This document shows positions 1 through 8,206 of a stretch of 64,000 nucleotides of DNA, one piece after another. Position numbers and translations under genes: made by a program. The notes beneath the pieces are model-generated. The model saw nothing but the letters and a program-made list of their open reading frames with translations. It was not told the DNA's origin and ran no database searches. Origin of the DNA: Clostridia bacterium (GTDB lineage: Bacteria; Bacillota; Clostridia; Oscillospirales; CAG-272); NCBI GenBank assembly GCA_017428635.1, contig JAFRQK010000029.1, positions 1 through 64,000 of the forward strand, given 5' to 3'. Position 1 is the first letter of the stretch. Each line of letters starts with the position of its first letter.

Positions 1-1
1 G

Positions 2-2515
2 GTCGCCTCGGGAGGCATCTTCGACTTTACCGATGAGACCAAGATCTCGGGCTGGGCGAAGGATCCCGTCGGGAACCTGAAAAAAGTCGGCATATTCACC
101 GGCGATAAGAACGGCAACTTCAACCCGAAGAACAACACGACGCGCGCCGAGGCGGCGACAGTCGTCACAAGACTGAAACAGGCGATCGACGCTGCGTGGC
201 AGGGCTACGTGCCGGAAAACTGCGACGACACTCTGCTGTTCGGCGCGAAATATCTTTTCCTGAACGGGTCGGTCCTCGCAGGCGGCATGAAGCGCGGACT
301 CGACGAATCGGGCGAGCTGCCCGTTCTGACCGCGGCGATGGATACGATCAGCGCGACGAGGACTTACAACTTCCCGAACACCGTGGGTATATCGGTCAGT
401 TGCGCCGGATTTGAACTTCACAACTATCCGTACGTTAAGGTCTGCTACGGATATGACGGGATGGAGGAAGCTCCCCTCACCGCCGTCCTCAACGTGAATA
501 TGACGACGACCGAATCGTCGGGATTCAGAGCCGACGTCGTTTTCACTCCCGGGGAGGAAGAGGACGGCATGAAGACGGCGACCGCCGACCTGACCGCCGT
601 CATTAACGAGCACACGATCAATTATCAGACGCAGCTCGTGAACCTCCTGTTCACACCGTGCGCCGAGGATTACGACGGCGGCGGCAAGTTCCTTATCAGG
701 TATATCGTTTTCTTCAAAACTGCCGAGGCGGCGGCGGCATTCGATCCGAACTGCGACGTCTTCGACGACTACCTCGAGAACTACCGTCTCGGAAACACCG
801 TAGACTACCGCGAATACACGGATGCCGACCGCGCCTACTATGAAGATATGCTGAAAGACAGGATCGCCGAGATCAAGAACGCCTCAGCCGAGGTGACGCC
901 GGCGCAGATCAAAGCGAGAGGCGGCACCTGCTGGTACGTGTCTTCCGTCAACGGCGACGACAAAAACGACGGTCTCTCCCCCGACAAGCCCTTCAAGACG
1001 CTCGAAGGACTCGTCAAGAGAAGGTATCCGGGATCGGACGTCGTGACCTGGAAAACGAAAGCGGGCGACGGCGTCTTCTTCGAGAGAGGAAGCGTCTTCT
1101 ACCCGGAGGTCCATCACAACAATATGGTCAGCAACCTTCAGGGACAGACCGGAGTCGACTACGGCGCGTACGGCAAAGGCCCCAAACCGCTCTTTACCTG
1201 CGCTCTGGACTATGATAAAGTCGGGAAATGGCACGCTTCGGGATATCCGAACATCTGGATGATAGACTGTGTTGACGACACCGTCCGCCTTGATGACGAC
1301 GGCAACGAGATCCCGGGATACTGGTACGGTTCAAGATCGGAGATCTCCAACATCTACTTCAACGGCGGCGAAGGCGTCGGTCTGCGTATCGTCGCAACGA
1401 ACAAGAAAGGCAACGACAGACAGACGCTCGGAGCGGGCCTCGAATCGACCGAGAGAGGTCTCTTCTACAACGGTTACGAGTACTACGTATCGGAAAAGCG
1501 TACGCTTGACGACCCCGGCACGGCTCTGCTGCACAACCTCGAGTTCTTCCACGACTGGGAGACCGGTTCGCTTTATCTGTACTGGGACAAAGGCGACCCG
1601 AACGAGTATTTCGACGATATCAAGGCGTCGCGGAACGGCACGTGCGCCTGGGTCGGAAACAATTCGCACGTTGACAACTTAGCGTTCCTCTACTCCGGCA
1701 CTTACTGCGTGGAGGCGGGCGAAAGCAACTTCACGTTCACCAACTGCGAGATAGGCTTCGTTCACGGCGCCCTCTCGTCGGTCGAAAGTGGCATCGAAAG
1801 CTTCGGCAAGTCCGACGGGATTTATATGATCAACAACTATATCCACGACGTCGGCGACGGAGGACTTACGAGCCAGTGTACGGCGAACGGCGATAATATC
1901 AATACGATCAACAACGTCAACTATATCGACAACGTTTTCGTCGCCGTCGGCGTAGGCGCGGAGATCTGGAATCACACGAACGCATACGACGAAAACGGCG
2001 TGTCCGGATCGAAGATCACCAACTGCACGCTGAAGGGCAACATTTTCGCCTACGGCGGCTGGGGAATGTCGCAGAAGCAGGCGTACGATTCGTTCATCAT
2101 GGGATCGTGCGTCAACGGAAGTATGTACGGAGAGTTCGAGAACTCACGGATCGAGGACAACGTGTTCCTCTATCCGCTCGGATGCGTATATTACGCATAC
2201 GTGGCGACGTACGAACAGCCGCGCGGCTGGGAGGTACTCGGGAACGTCTACGTTCTCGACGAAGAATTCGCCGATCTCGTTTACTCTTACGAAACGATAA
2301 ACTACATCAACCACAAGATGTGGAAAAGGGTCAGAATCTACTTCCCGAGCTCCGAGGAAGGGCTCAGGTGGATCACCTCTCTCGGCGTCGATCCCAAGGG
2401 CGTCTTCTATCACTATAAAGACACGGAGCCGGCGCACACCCGCGACGGCACGGGATTCTTCTTCATGACGGGCTATTATGCCGAACGTGGCGAGAATCCT
2501 TCATTGAACCATTAA
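2..2515 (+). CDS. SLH-domain, beta-helix surface protein (5' partial)
   Basis: The reading frame is open from the left edge of the window, so the true start lies upstream. The first about 60 residues are a complete SLH repeat (FTDETKISGWA ... FTGDKNGNFNPKN ... TRAEAATVVTRL), which anchors proteins to secondary cell-wall polysaccharide. A beta-sandwich-like stretch follows, then near partial residue 306 the motif GTCWYVSSVNGDDKND opens a long Asn/Gly-rich right-handed parallel beta-helix. That fold is typical of pectate-lyase-like and polysaccharide-modifying proteins. The downstream gene is a clear paralogue with the same order of domains, so two upstream SLH repeats and a signal peptide are expected outside the window. 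No catalytic residues can be assigned, and the substrate is unknown. It is probably a cell-surface glycan-binding or glycan-cleaving protein. Confidence 0.85.
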   Translation, partial: VASGGIFDFTDETKISGWAKDPVGNLKKVGIFTGDKNGNFNPKNNTTRAEAATVVTRLKQAIDAAWQGYVPENCDDTLLFGAKYLFLNGSVLAGGMKRGLDESGELPVLTAAMDTISATRTYNFPNTVGISVSCAGFELHNYPYVKVCYGYDGMEEAPLTAVLNVNMTTTESSGFRADVVFTPGEEEDGMKTATADLTAVINEHTINYQTQLVNLLFTPCAEDYDGGGKFLIRYIVFFKTAEAAAAFDPNCDVFDDYLENYRLGNTVDYREYTDADRAYYEDMLKDRIAEIKNASAEVTPAQIKARGGTCWYVSSVNGDDKNDGLSPDKPFKTLEGLVKRRYPGSDVVTWKTKAGDGVFFERGSVFYPEVHHNNMVSNLQGQTGVDYGAYGKGPKPLFTCALDYDKVGKWHASGYPNIWMIDCVDDTVRLDDDGNEIPGYWYGSRSEISNIYFNGGEGVGLRIVATNKKGNDRQTLGAGLESTERGLFYNGYEYYVSEKRTLDDPGTALLHNLEFFHDWETGSLYLYWDKGDPNEYFDDIKASRNGTCAWVGNNSHVDNLAFLYSGTYCVEAGESNFTFTNCEIGFVHGALSSVESGIESFGKSDGIYMINNYIHDVGDGGLTSQCTANGDNINTINNVNYIDNVFVAVGVGAEIWNHTNAYDENGVSGSKITNCTLKGNIFAYGGWGMSQKQAYDSFIMGSCVNGSMYGEFENSRIEDNVFLYPLGCVYYAYVATYEQPRGWEVLGNVYVLDEEFADLVYSYETINYINHKMWKRVRIYFPSSEEGLRWITSLGVDPKGVFYHYKDTEPAHTRDGTGFFFMTGYYAERGENPSLNH

Positions 2516-2534
2516 AAAGCGGGAGGTAGATCAA

Positions 2535-5387
2535 ATGAAAAAACTGTTGTCTCTTGTCCTTTGTCTGGCGACGGTATTCGCGGTATTCGTCACCGTACCG
2601 TCGGCTGCCGCGGAAGAGCCCCTGCCCTTCACGGACGTAAAAGAAAGCGACTGGTTCTTCGGATCGGTCGGGTACGTTTACCGGACGGGCATAATGAACG
2701 GGACGAGCTCGACGACATTCGCGCCTAAGAATCCCGTAACGAGAGCAATGTTCGTGACGATGCTCGGACGACTCGACGGCGTCGACCCGAAACCGACCGA
2801 CAAATTCAAAGACGTCAGTTCCGCGACCGGAAGCTGGTACGCCGGATACGTCGGCTGGGCGGCGGAAAACGGGATCGTGAACGGCTATCCCGACCGGACG
2901 TTCCGTCCGAACGATCTGCTCAGCCGCGAACAGATGGCGGCGCTGATCTCCCGTTATATCAAATATACCGGGATCCTGCCGACGGTGAGTTACGACCCCG
3001 TGTCGTTCTTTACCGACGAGGATAAGATCTCGGGCTGGGCGGCGAAAGACGTCGACTACATGAGAGTTCTCGGGATCGTCACCGGAAACTCGAACGGTAC
3101 GTTCTCGCCCGGAGGAAAGCTGACGCGCGCCGAGGCGGCGACCGTCATGATGCGCCTGGACAAAATGATCAAATATCTCGCGCTCGGAGATCAGACCGTG
3201 ATCGACTATACAGAGGACGGCGGACGGTTCGTTCTGATGGGCGCGTGGGATCTCTACTACGCCGGAACGGTACTGTGGAGCAACTACAAAGGTCTCAGCG
3301 TCGCGACAGACGGAGCGATCCCTTACCTCTATGAGGACCCTGAAAATCCGTCGATGGTGCTCGGAATCAATACGGACAACAATCCCGTGACCGGACGGGG
3401 CGCAGAAAAGAACAGAAACGTTCTCGCGGCGGACGACTCTTACGAGATCGATGCGATCGGCGCGAATCTCGACCTGACGGAGTATCCGTATCTGCGGTTC
3501 GGTTTCGCGACTGACGGTGCGGACGTTTCGTTCGGAGTATGGTCAGGCGGCAAGACGGGAACAGAGATCGCAATAGATACCGGCGACGACGCCGCGAGGG
3601 GCGATGACGGAAAAGCGTGGCGATACGGTATCGTCGATATGACCGACGTTACAAAACCGACGGGGTCAACCGAACGGTACGCTTTGACGCTGAACTCAAC
3701 CGGCAAGACGTATCTGCGGTATTTCGCGGCGTTCAAAACGCGCGCGGAGGCGGAATCGTTCAACCCCTCAGAATATAAGGATCAACTCGCCGAATGGACG
3801 GTATGCGATCCCGTCGAGGTAAAGGCGGCGACGAACGCCGACCTTGAAGCTGCGATAGCCGAAGCGGAGGCGAAAGCCGCCGAAATTAAGAAGAGCCGCT
3901 CGTCATACACCGAAAAGAACGTCAAAGGAACGTGCTACTATATCTCCTCGATACACGGAGACGACAAGAACGACGGAAAATCGAAAAATACGCCGTGGAA
4001 GTCGTTCAGAAACCTTTACAAGGTCTACGGCGGCGGCGCGGTCGTGACACCTATCCTTAAAGAAGGCGACGGGGTCTTCCTCGAATGCGGAAGCGTTTTC
4101 GTCCAGCTGGACGCCGGCTCTTACGATTATCTCGAGATGCGTCCCGGCGTTATCTACTCGACTTACGGAAACGGCGACAAACCGGTAATAACCAAACGGC
4201 TGAATCTGACCGGCAACAAAAATTCCGGCAGATGGTCGGCGACCGAGTGGAAAAACGTCTGGCGTCTCGATCAGACCGTCGATTTCCAGCCCGGAAACGT
4301 CACTTTTGAAAAAGACGGCAAGGTCCTGTGGGGGATCTTCGTCCTGCCGGAGAGACAGCTCGAGCCGTACGCCCACAAGACGGTTTATTACGGCACGGTG
4401 AGCAACGGCGAGGAAACGTTCGAGTCGGGCGGAGTCGATTTCCCGAACCCCGGCGCTCTTTGCCACAATCTCGAATATTTCGACGATGAAGAGGCCGGCG
4501 CCCTGTACGTCTACTTTGACCGGGGCAACCCGGGCGAGTATTTCGACCTGATCAATATTTCGAGAACGGGCGACCTCGTCGGGTACGCGGGTGAATATAA
4601 GGCGAATATGCCGACGCGGCTCGACAACGTCGCTCTCAAGTACTCGAGCTGGGGCGGCCTCGCTCTCGGAGACACGGTGAACCTGTACGTCACGAACTGC
4701 ACGTTCGAGTGGATCGGCGGCGGATACCAGGGAGTTGAGGAAGACAAGATACCCACGAGATTCGGAAACGCGATACAGAACTGGGGCAGCTGCGACGGGA
4801 TCGTCATCAGAGACTGTTATTTTGCGAATATCTACGACGCCGCAGTGTCGACGCAGGGCGGCTCGGGAGTAATGAGGAATTTCTACACCGACGGATGCGT
4901 GTTCGACCGGTGCGATTTCCCTCTCGAATTCTTCAACCACGGCGACCCGAAGTTCGGGCCCGTGTCCGAACTGCGCAATATCATTCTCACGAACAACTAC
5001 GTTATGAACGCGGGCGTCGGTTTCTGCGATATCAGGTCCGACAGGCGTTCTGCGTTCCTGTACACCTCATACGGCGTCTCGACGACGATAATCGAAAACG
5101 TGAGATACGAAAACAACGTGAACATCATCTCGCGCGAATACGCGACGTACAGCGCCGATATCGCTCTCGGCAACGCGCCGGGGACAATACTCAGAAACAA
5201 CGTTTATTTCATCGATCCCGACGAGACGTACGTGATCAAGGGCCTGTTCAATATGAGAGAAAAGCTGGGTTCGTTCAAAGCGTTCTATCCGTTCAGCACC
5301 CGTTATCTGACGTATCTCGCATCCGTCGGAGTGGAGACCGGAAGCACGTTCTATGCCGTTAAGAACCCGAGCAGAGAAACGCCGTGA
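2535..5387 (+). CDS. SLH-domain, beta-helix surface protein (complete paralogue)
   Basis: This 950-residue secreted protein starts at an ATG preceded by GGGAGGTAG. Residues 1-26 are a signal peptide ending SAAA. Three SLH repeats follow at about 30-75, 91-140 and 154-205 (each with FTDV or similar and a TRAE/SREQ/TRAM motif). Residues about 220-430 form a beta-rich domain, 435-458 a charged Ala/Glu/Lys helix, and from about 463 the motif GTCYYISSIHGDDKND begins a right-handed beta-helix running to the C-terminus. The order matches the preceding gene, so the pair arose by tandem duplication and has since diverged. The 19-base gap and shared strand suggest one transcript. SLH repeats place it on the outer cell wall. 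The beta-helix suggests binding or cleavage of acidic polysaccharide, but that is inference. Confidence 0.88.
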   Translation: MKKLLSLVLCLATVFAVFVTVPSAAAEEPLPFTDVKESDWFFGSVGYVYRTGIMNGTSSTTFAPKNPVTRAMFVTMLGRLDGVDPKPTDKFKDVSSATGSWYAGYVGWAAENGIVNGYPDRTFRPNDLLSREQMAALISRYIKYTGILPTVSYDPVSFFTDEDKISGWAAKDVDYMRVLGIVTGNSNGTFSPGGKLTRAEAATVMMRLDKMIKYLALGDQTVIDYTEDGGRFVLMGAWDLYYAGTVLWSNYKGLSVATDGAIPYLYEDPENPSMVLGINTDNNPVTGRGAEKNRNVLAADDSYEIDAIGANLDLTEYPYLRFGFATDGADVSFGVWSGGKTGTEIAIDTGDDAARGDDGKAWRYGIVDMTDVTKPTGSTERYALTLNSTGKTYLRYFAAFKTRAEAESFNPSEYKDQLAEWTVCDPVEVKAATNADLEAAIAEAEAKAAEIKKSRSSYTEKNVKGTCYYISSIHGDDKNDGKSKNTPWKSFRNLYKVYGGGAVVTPILKEGDGVFLECGSVFVQLDAGSYDYLEMRPGVIYSTYGNGDKPVITKRLNLTGNKNSGRWSATEWKNVWRLDQTVDFQPGNVTFEKDGKVLWGIFVLPERQLEPYAHKTVYYGTVSNGEETFESGGVDFPNPGALCHNLEYFDDEEAGALYVYFDRGNPGEYFDLINISRTGDLVGYAGEYKANMPTRLDNVALKYSSWGGLALGDTVNLYVTNCTFEWIGGGYQGVEEDKIPTRFGNAIQNWGSCDGIVIRDCYFANIYDAAVSTQGGSGVMRNFYTDGCVFDRCDFPLEFFNHGDPKFGPVSELRNIILTNNYVMNAGVGFCDIRSDRRSAFLYTSYGVSTTIIENVRYENNVNIISREYATYSADIALGNAPGTILRNNVYFIDPDETYVIKGLFNMREKLGSFKAFYPFSTRYLTYLASVGVETGSTFYAVKNPSRETP

Positions 5388-5401
5388 AAGGAGACGTAAC
5401 C

Positions 5402-6316
5402 ATGCATCCTGCCGACAGATTATTCGAAAAGAAATGGGGAGTGTTCAACCACTATCTGTACGCCGAACAAAACACGGAGGGTAACCCGCACAATCAGGGC
5501 GCGGGCGAGACCCCGTGGGACGAATGCGTCCGCGCGCTCGACGTTGAAAAGATGGCGGACACGCTGTCGAAGATCGGCGCGGGATACCTCTTCTTCACCG
5601 TAATGCAGGGGACCGCGCATATGATCGCGCCTAACGAAACGTTCGACAGGATCGCGGGGACGAAGCCCGGTGAGGCATGCTCGACGCGCGATCTGATCGA
5701 CGATCTGTGGCGTGCGCTGTCGAAACGCGGGATCGACCTATACCTCTATTACACCGGCGACGGTCCGCATAAACACCCGGATATCTCGAAAAAGTTCGGA
5801 TTCACGGACGATATGATCCCGGGCGGGATGACGGCGGGCTTCGTCGAAAAATGGGCGGCGGTCCTTGAGGAATACACCATGAAATACGGCGACAAGGTCC
5901 GCGGATGGTGGATCGACGGCTGTTACCGCGAATGGTTCGGCTACAACGACGAACAGCTGGCGCTGTATTACAACGCGATCAAAAAGGGGAATCCCGACGC
6001 GATAGTCGCGATGAACGACGGGGTGGGTACCAGATACCGCAAATATTACTGGCGCGAGGATTTCGTCTGCGGCGAGATGGACGACGTGAACGTGATACCG
6101 AAATCGCGCCTTTTGGACGGCGCACAGGCGCATCTGCTCGCCCCGCTCGGAAAAGTCTGGGCGGCGTACGGTTCGCGTTACAGCGGCGAATACTTAAAGA
6201 GGTTCACCGAGCTGTGCAACATGGCGGGCGGCGTCGTGACGTACGACATCGCCCTCGGCCGCGACGGGTCTTACGACCCGGAGCAGATAGCCGCTCTGGC
6301 GGCGATCTGCTCGTAA
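5402..6316 (+). CDS. GH29-like (alpha-L-fucosidase-related) TIM-barrel protein
   Basis: The start is taken as the ATG at 5402, which has AAAGGAG about 9 bases upstream. An in-frame GTG at 5384 overlaps the stop of the previous gene and has no ribosome site. The 304-residue product has no signal peptide. Its N-terminus KKWGVFNHYLYAEQN resembles the FGMFIHWG opening of GH29 enzymes, and GWWIDGC with Asp172 matches the position of the GH29 nucleophile (WFDG). It is much shorter than typical fucosidases and lacks the C-terminal beta-sandwich. The motifs are degenerate enough that another sugar specificity, or a non-catalytic role, is possible. It follows the two surface beta-helix genes closely and probably belongs to their operon. 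The stop codon lies immediately before the first hairpin of a repeat array. Confidence 0.7.
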   Translation: MHPADRLFEKKWGVFNHYLYAEQNTEGNPHNQGAGETPWDECVRALDVEKMADTLSKIGAGYLFFTVMQGTAHMIAPNETFDRIAGTKPGEACSTRDLIDDLWRALSKRGIDLYLYYTGDGPHKHPDISKKFGFTDDMIPGGMTAGFVEKWAAVLEEYTMKYGDKVRGWWIDGCYREWFGYNDEQLALYYNAIKKGNPDAIVAMNDGVGTRYRKYYWREDFVCGEMDDVNVIPKSRLLDGAQAHLLAPLGKVWAAYGSRYSGEYLKRFTELCNMAGGVVTYDIALGRDGSYDPEQIAALAAICS

Positions 6317-6455
6317 TACCGCGGAAGCGGTATATCATTCGGCGAAGCCGTATATCATACCCGCTCCGAAAGGGGCGGGTATATCATTGATGATATACGT
6401 TTCTCTCTCGCACCCTCTAATATATAGAGAGAGATTATATATCTTTTTTTCTTTT
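6317..6455. repeat. Mirrored hairpin array A (TATATCAT spacer)
   Basis: Three hairpins (stems TACCGC/GCGGTA at 6317-6332, CGGC/GCCG at 6340-6350, ACCCGC/GCGGGT at 6359-6380) are each followed by the word TATATCAT or its last six or seven bases. At 6380-6397 the word meets its own reverse complement as TATATCAT-TG-ATGATATA, and a further CT/AG hairpin follows. The array begins one base after the stop codon of the preceding gene. A strongly T-rich tract (6444-6480) lies to the right. The architecture matches arrays B and C, but the spacer word differs. Confidence 0.8.
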
Positions 6456-6544
6456 TTTATTTTATTTTTCTTTTCTTTGTTGAGGTACGCCGATGGTTCC
6501 CTCAGCGCCTCTCAACGGCGTTCAACGCCGCTGAACGCTCACGT

Positions 6545-6580
6545 AAAAAAACCGAAGCCGTATCGGCTTCGGGCTTTTTC
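6545..6580. terminator. Bidirectional rho-independent terminator
   Basis: The stem CCGAAGCCG/CGGCTTCGG (6552-6572) is flanked by A-rich sequence on the left and CTTTTTC on the right. It lies between the convergent GH29-like gene and the pcp gene and can serve both strands. Confidence 0.8.
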
Positions 6581-6587
6581 GTTTCAC

Positions 6588-7172
6588 TTATATCTTTTTT
6601 CTCAACTCTTCGGTGAAGATCGAAACGGCTTTTGCCGAATCCTCGATGCTGAGTTGAGGAGCGCCGGACGACGGCGCGGACGTCCCGTCGTCCGGGATAT
6701 GGATGAATACGCCCGGGACGCCGAGGGACAGCAGATGATAGTAAACGCAGTTGCAGACGAACGTTCCCGCGTGATACGAAACGCGGCACGGAACGCCGGC
6801 GTCTCGAATGATCCGCGCGTACGGCCCGAGATCGAGGCCCGTGAACAGCGCGTTCGGAGCGCCGGGAATTACGCTCTGCCCTGACGCCAGTTCCCCGTCG
6901 TTGTCGCAGCAGACGTCCGAGTCCTTTATATTCAGCGCGGCGAATTCGAGCGATATCACGGATCTGCCCGACGCAAGCCCGAGGCAGATCACCGCGGACG
7001 GAGACGTTTCCTTTACCGCGGAGCGCAACGTTTCCGGCGCGCGCGAATACGACGTCGGCAAAAGGAGCTTTTTTATCCCTTCGTCGGGAAGCATACCGAG
7101 CAGTTTCTCCGTCGGGTTGTACTCCCTGCCTCCGAACGAATCGAAAGCGGTGACCAAGATCGGTTTATTCAT
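6588..7172 (-). CDS. pcp: Pyroglutamyl-peptidase I
   Basis: This 194-residue cytoplasmic cysteine peptidase (family C15) removes N-terminal pyroglutamate from peptides. The N-terminal motif LVTAFDSFGG and the catalytic triad positions are visible: Glu76 in SVISLEFAALN, Cys140 in SYHAGTFVCN and His158 in VFIHIP. The length is slightly below the usual 200-215 residues. A ribosome site GAGGTGA precedes the ATG and lies inside the edge of a REP-like element. The gene follows trxB on the same strand with a 55-base gap holding that element, so they may be cotranscribed, although no functional link is evident. It would help amino-acid recovery from peptides in a protein-rich habitat. Confidence 0.93.
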   Translation of the reverse strand: MNKPILVTAFDSFGGREYNPTEKLLGMLPDEGIKKLLLPTSYSRAPETLRSAVKETSPSAVICLGLASGRSVISLEFAALNIKDSDVCCDNDGELASGQSVIPGAPNALFTGLDLGPYARIIRDAGVPCRVSYHAGTFVCNCVYYHLLSLGVPGVFIHIPDDGTSAPSSGAPQLSIEDSAKAVSIFTEELRKKI

Positions 7173-7177
7173 CGTAT

Positions 7178-7226
7178 CACCTCATCCGTCGCCTTACGGC
7201 GACACCTTCCTCTCAAGGGGAAGGCT
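7178..7226. repeat. REP-like two-hairpin intergenic element
   Basis: Two adjacent palindromes, GTCGCC-tta(c)-GGCGAC (7188-7203) and CCTTCC/GGAAGG (7205-7224), are preceded by CACCTCATCC. This word order resembles a repeat I recall from many gut Clostridia intergenic regions. Only one copy is seen here, so calling it a repeat rests on memory of the family. Its left edge supplies the Shine-Dalgarno sequence of pcp. Confidence 0.45.
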
Positions 7227-7227
7227 A

Positions 7228-8139
7228 TTAAAAACCGTCGACGTAACGGCACGCGGCGAGAGCGGCGACGGCGCCGTCCGAGATCGCCGTGGCGACCTGA
7301 CGGATCGCCTTGCTCCGGCAGTCGCCGGCGACGAAGACGCCCGGCGTCTTCGTAAGACACCTTTCGTCCGAATCGAAATATCCGTAGTTATTGAGATCGC
7401 AGAGATCACGGTACGGGTCGTTTTCGGGAATAAGTCCGATAGCGACGAAAAGGCCGTCGCACTTTATCTCTTCCGTCACGCCGGTATCTTTGTGCGTGAT
7501 GCCGACGCCGCAGAGCTCTCCGTTCTCCGTGATAAGCCGGTCGATCGACACGCTCGTACGCTTTTCAACGTTCGGACGCGCGAGGAGGACTTCGCGCAGC
7601 TTCGGCTCGCCGGTGAAATCGGGGAGGTCCTGAAGCATAATGACCTTCGCGCATTTTTCGGAGAGAAGGATCGCCTCCTGAAGAGCGGAGTTCCCTCCCC
7701 CGGCGACGCATACCGTCTTCCCTGCGTAAAAATCTCCGTCGCAGACGGCGCAGAACGAGATCCCCTCTCCGACGAGTTCCTCCTCGCCGTCAAGACCCAG
7801 CATCCTGTGTTTTACGCCCGTCGCGATTATGACAGTCTTACCCTCGAACTCGCCCGTTTCGGTGACGACGATCTTCCTGTCGCCCTCGTCGCGGACGCCC
7901 GTCACAGTGTCGATCTCGATCTCGGCGCCCTGCGCGAGGATCTGCTCGAGCGTTTTATCGGCGAATCCGTTGCCGCTTATCGAAAGCGAGCCGGGATAGT
8001 TCTCCACTTTCGGCGAGTGCGTTATCTGCCCGCCGAACGTGCCGCGTTCGATGACGAGCGCGGATTTTCCGTTCCTGACGGCGTAGAGCGCCGCGGTCAT
8101 GCCCGCGGGTCCGCCGCCTATGACTATTACGTCGTACAT
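7228..8139 (-). CDS. trxB: Thioredoxin-disulfide reductase
   Basis: This 303-residue FAD/NADPH enzyme reduces oxidised thioredoxin or related redoxins. The FAD-binding motif GGGPAG is at 8-13, the redox-active CAVC at 130-133, an NADPH-site GGGNSA at about 147-152, and the C-terminal FAD motif GVFVAGDCR near residue 272. The length is normal for low-molecular-weight TrxB. AAGGAG precedes the ATG. It lies downstream of nrdD on the same strand, separated by a strong hairpin, and nrdD itself carries a C-terminal redoxin domain. TrxB is therefore the likely electron source for that domain, an inference from position and biochemistry. No separate thioredoxin gene lies in the window. Confidence 0.95.
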   Translation of the reverse strand: MYDVIVIGGGPAGMTAALYAVRNGKSALVIERGTFGGQITHSPKVENYPGSLSISGNGFADKTLEQILAQGAEIEIDTVTGVRDEGDRKIVVTETGEFEGKTVIIATGVKHRMLGLDGEEELVGEGISFCAVCDGDFYAGKTVCVAGGGNSALQEAILLSEKCAKVIMLQDLPDFTGEPKLREVLLARPNVEKRTSVSIDRLITENGELCGVGITHKDTGVTEEIKCDGLFVAIGLIPENDPYRDLCDLNNYGYFDSDERCLTKTPGVFVAGDCRSKAIRQVATAISDGAVAALAACRYVDGF

Positions 8140-8157
8140 ACCGTTATCTCCTTATAC

Positions 8158-8190
8158 AAAGGGCAGAAACCGCGCCGCGGTTTCTGCCCG
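8158..8190. terminator. Hairpin between nrdD and trxB
   Basis: A perfect 13-base stem GGGCAGAAACCGC/GCGGTTTCTGCCC lies 17 bases past the nrdD stop. The T tract on the minus strand is short, so it may only reduce readthrough into trxB. Confidence 0.55.
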
Positions 8191-8206
8191 CTTATTGTTT
8201 TTTCGC

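Noticed and set aside
6387..6884. 165-codon plus-strand frame starting in array A
   Set aside because: It runs through a T-rich tract and a terminator and is antisense to pcp; no ribosome site.
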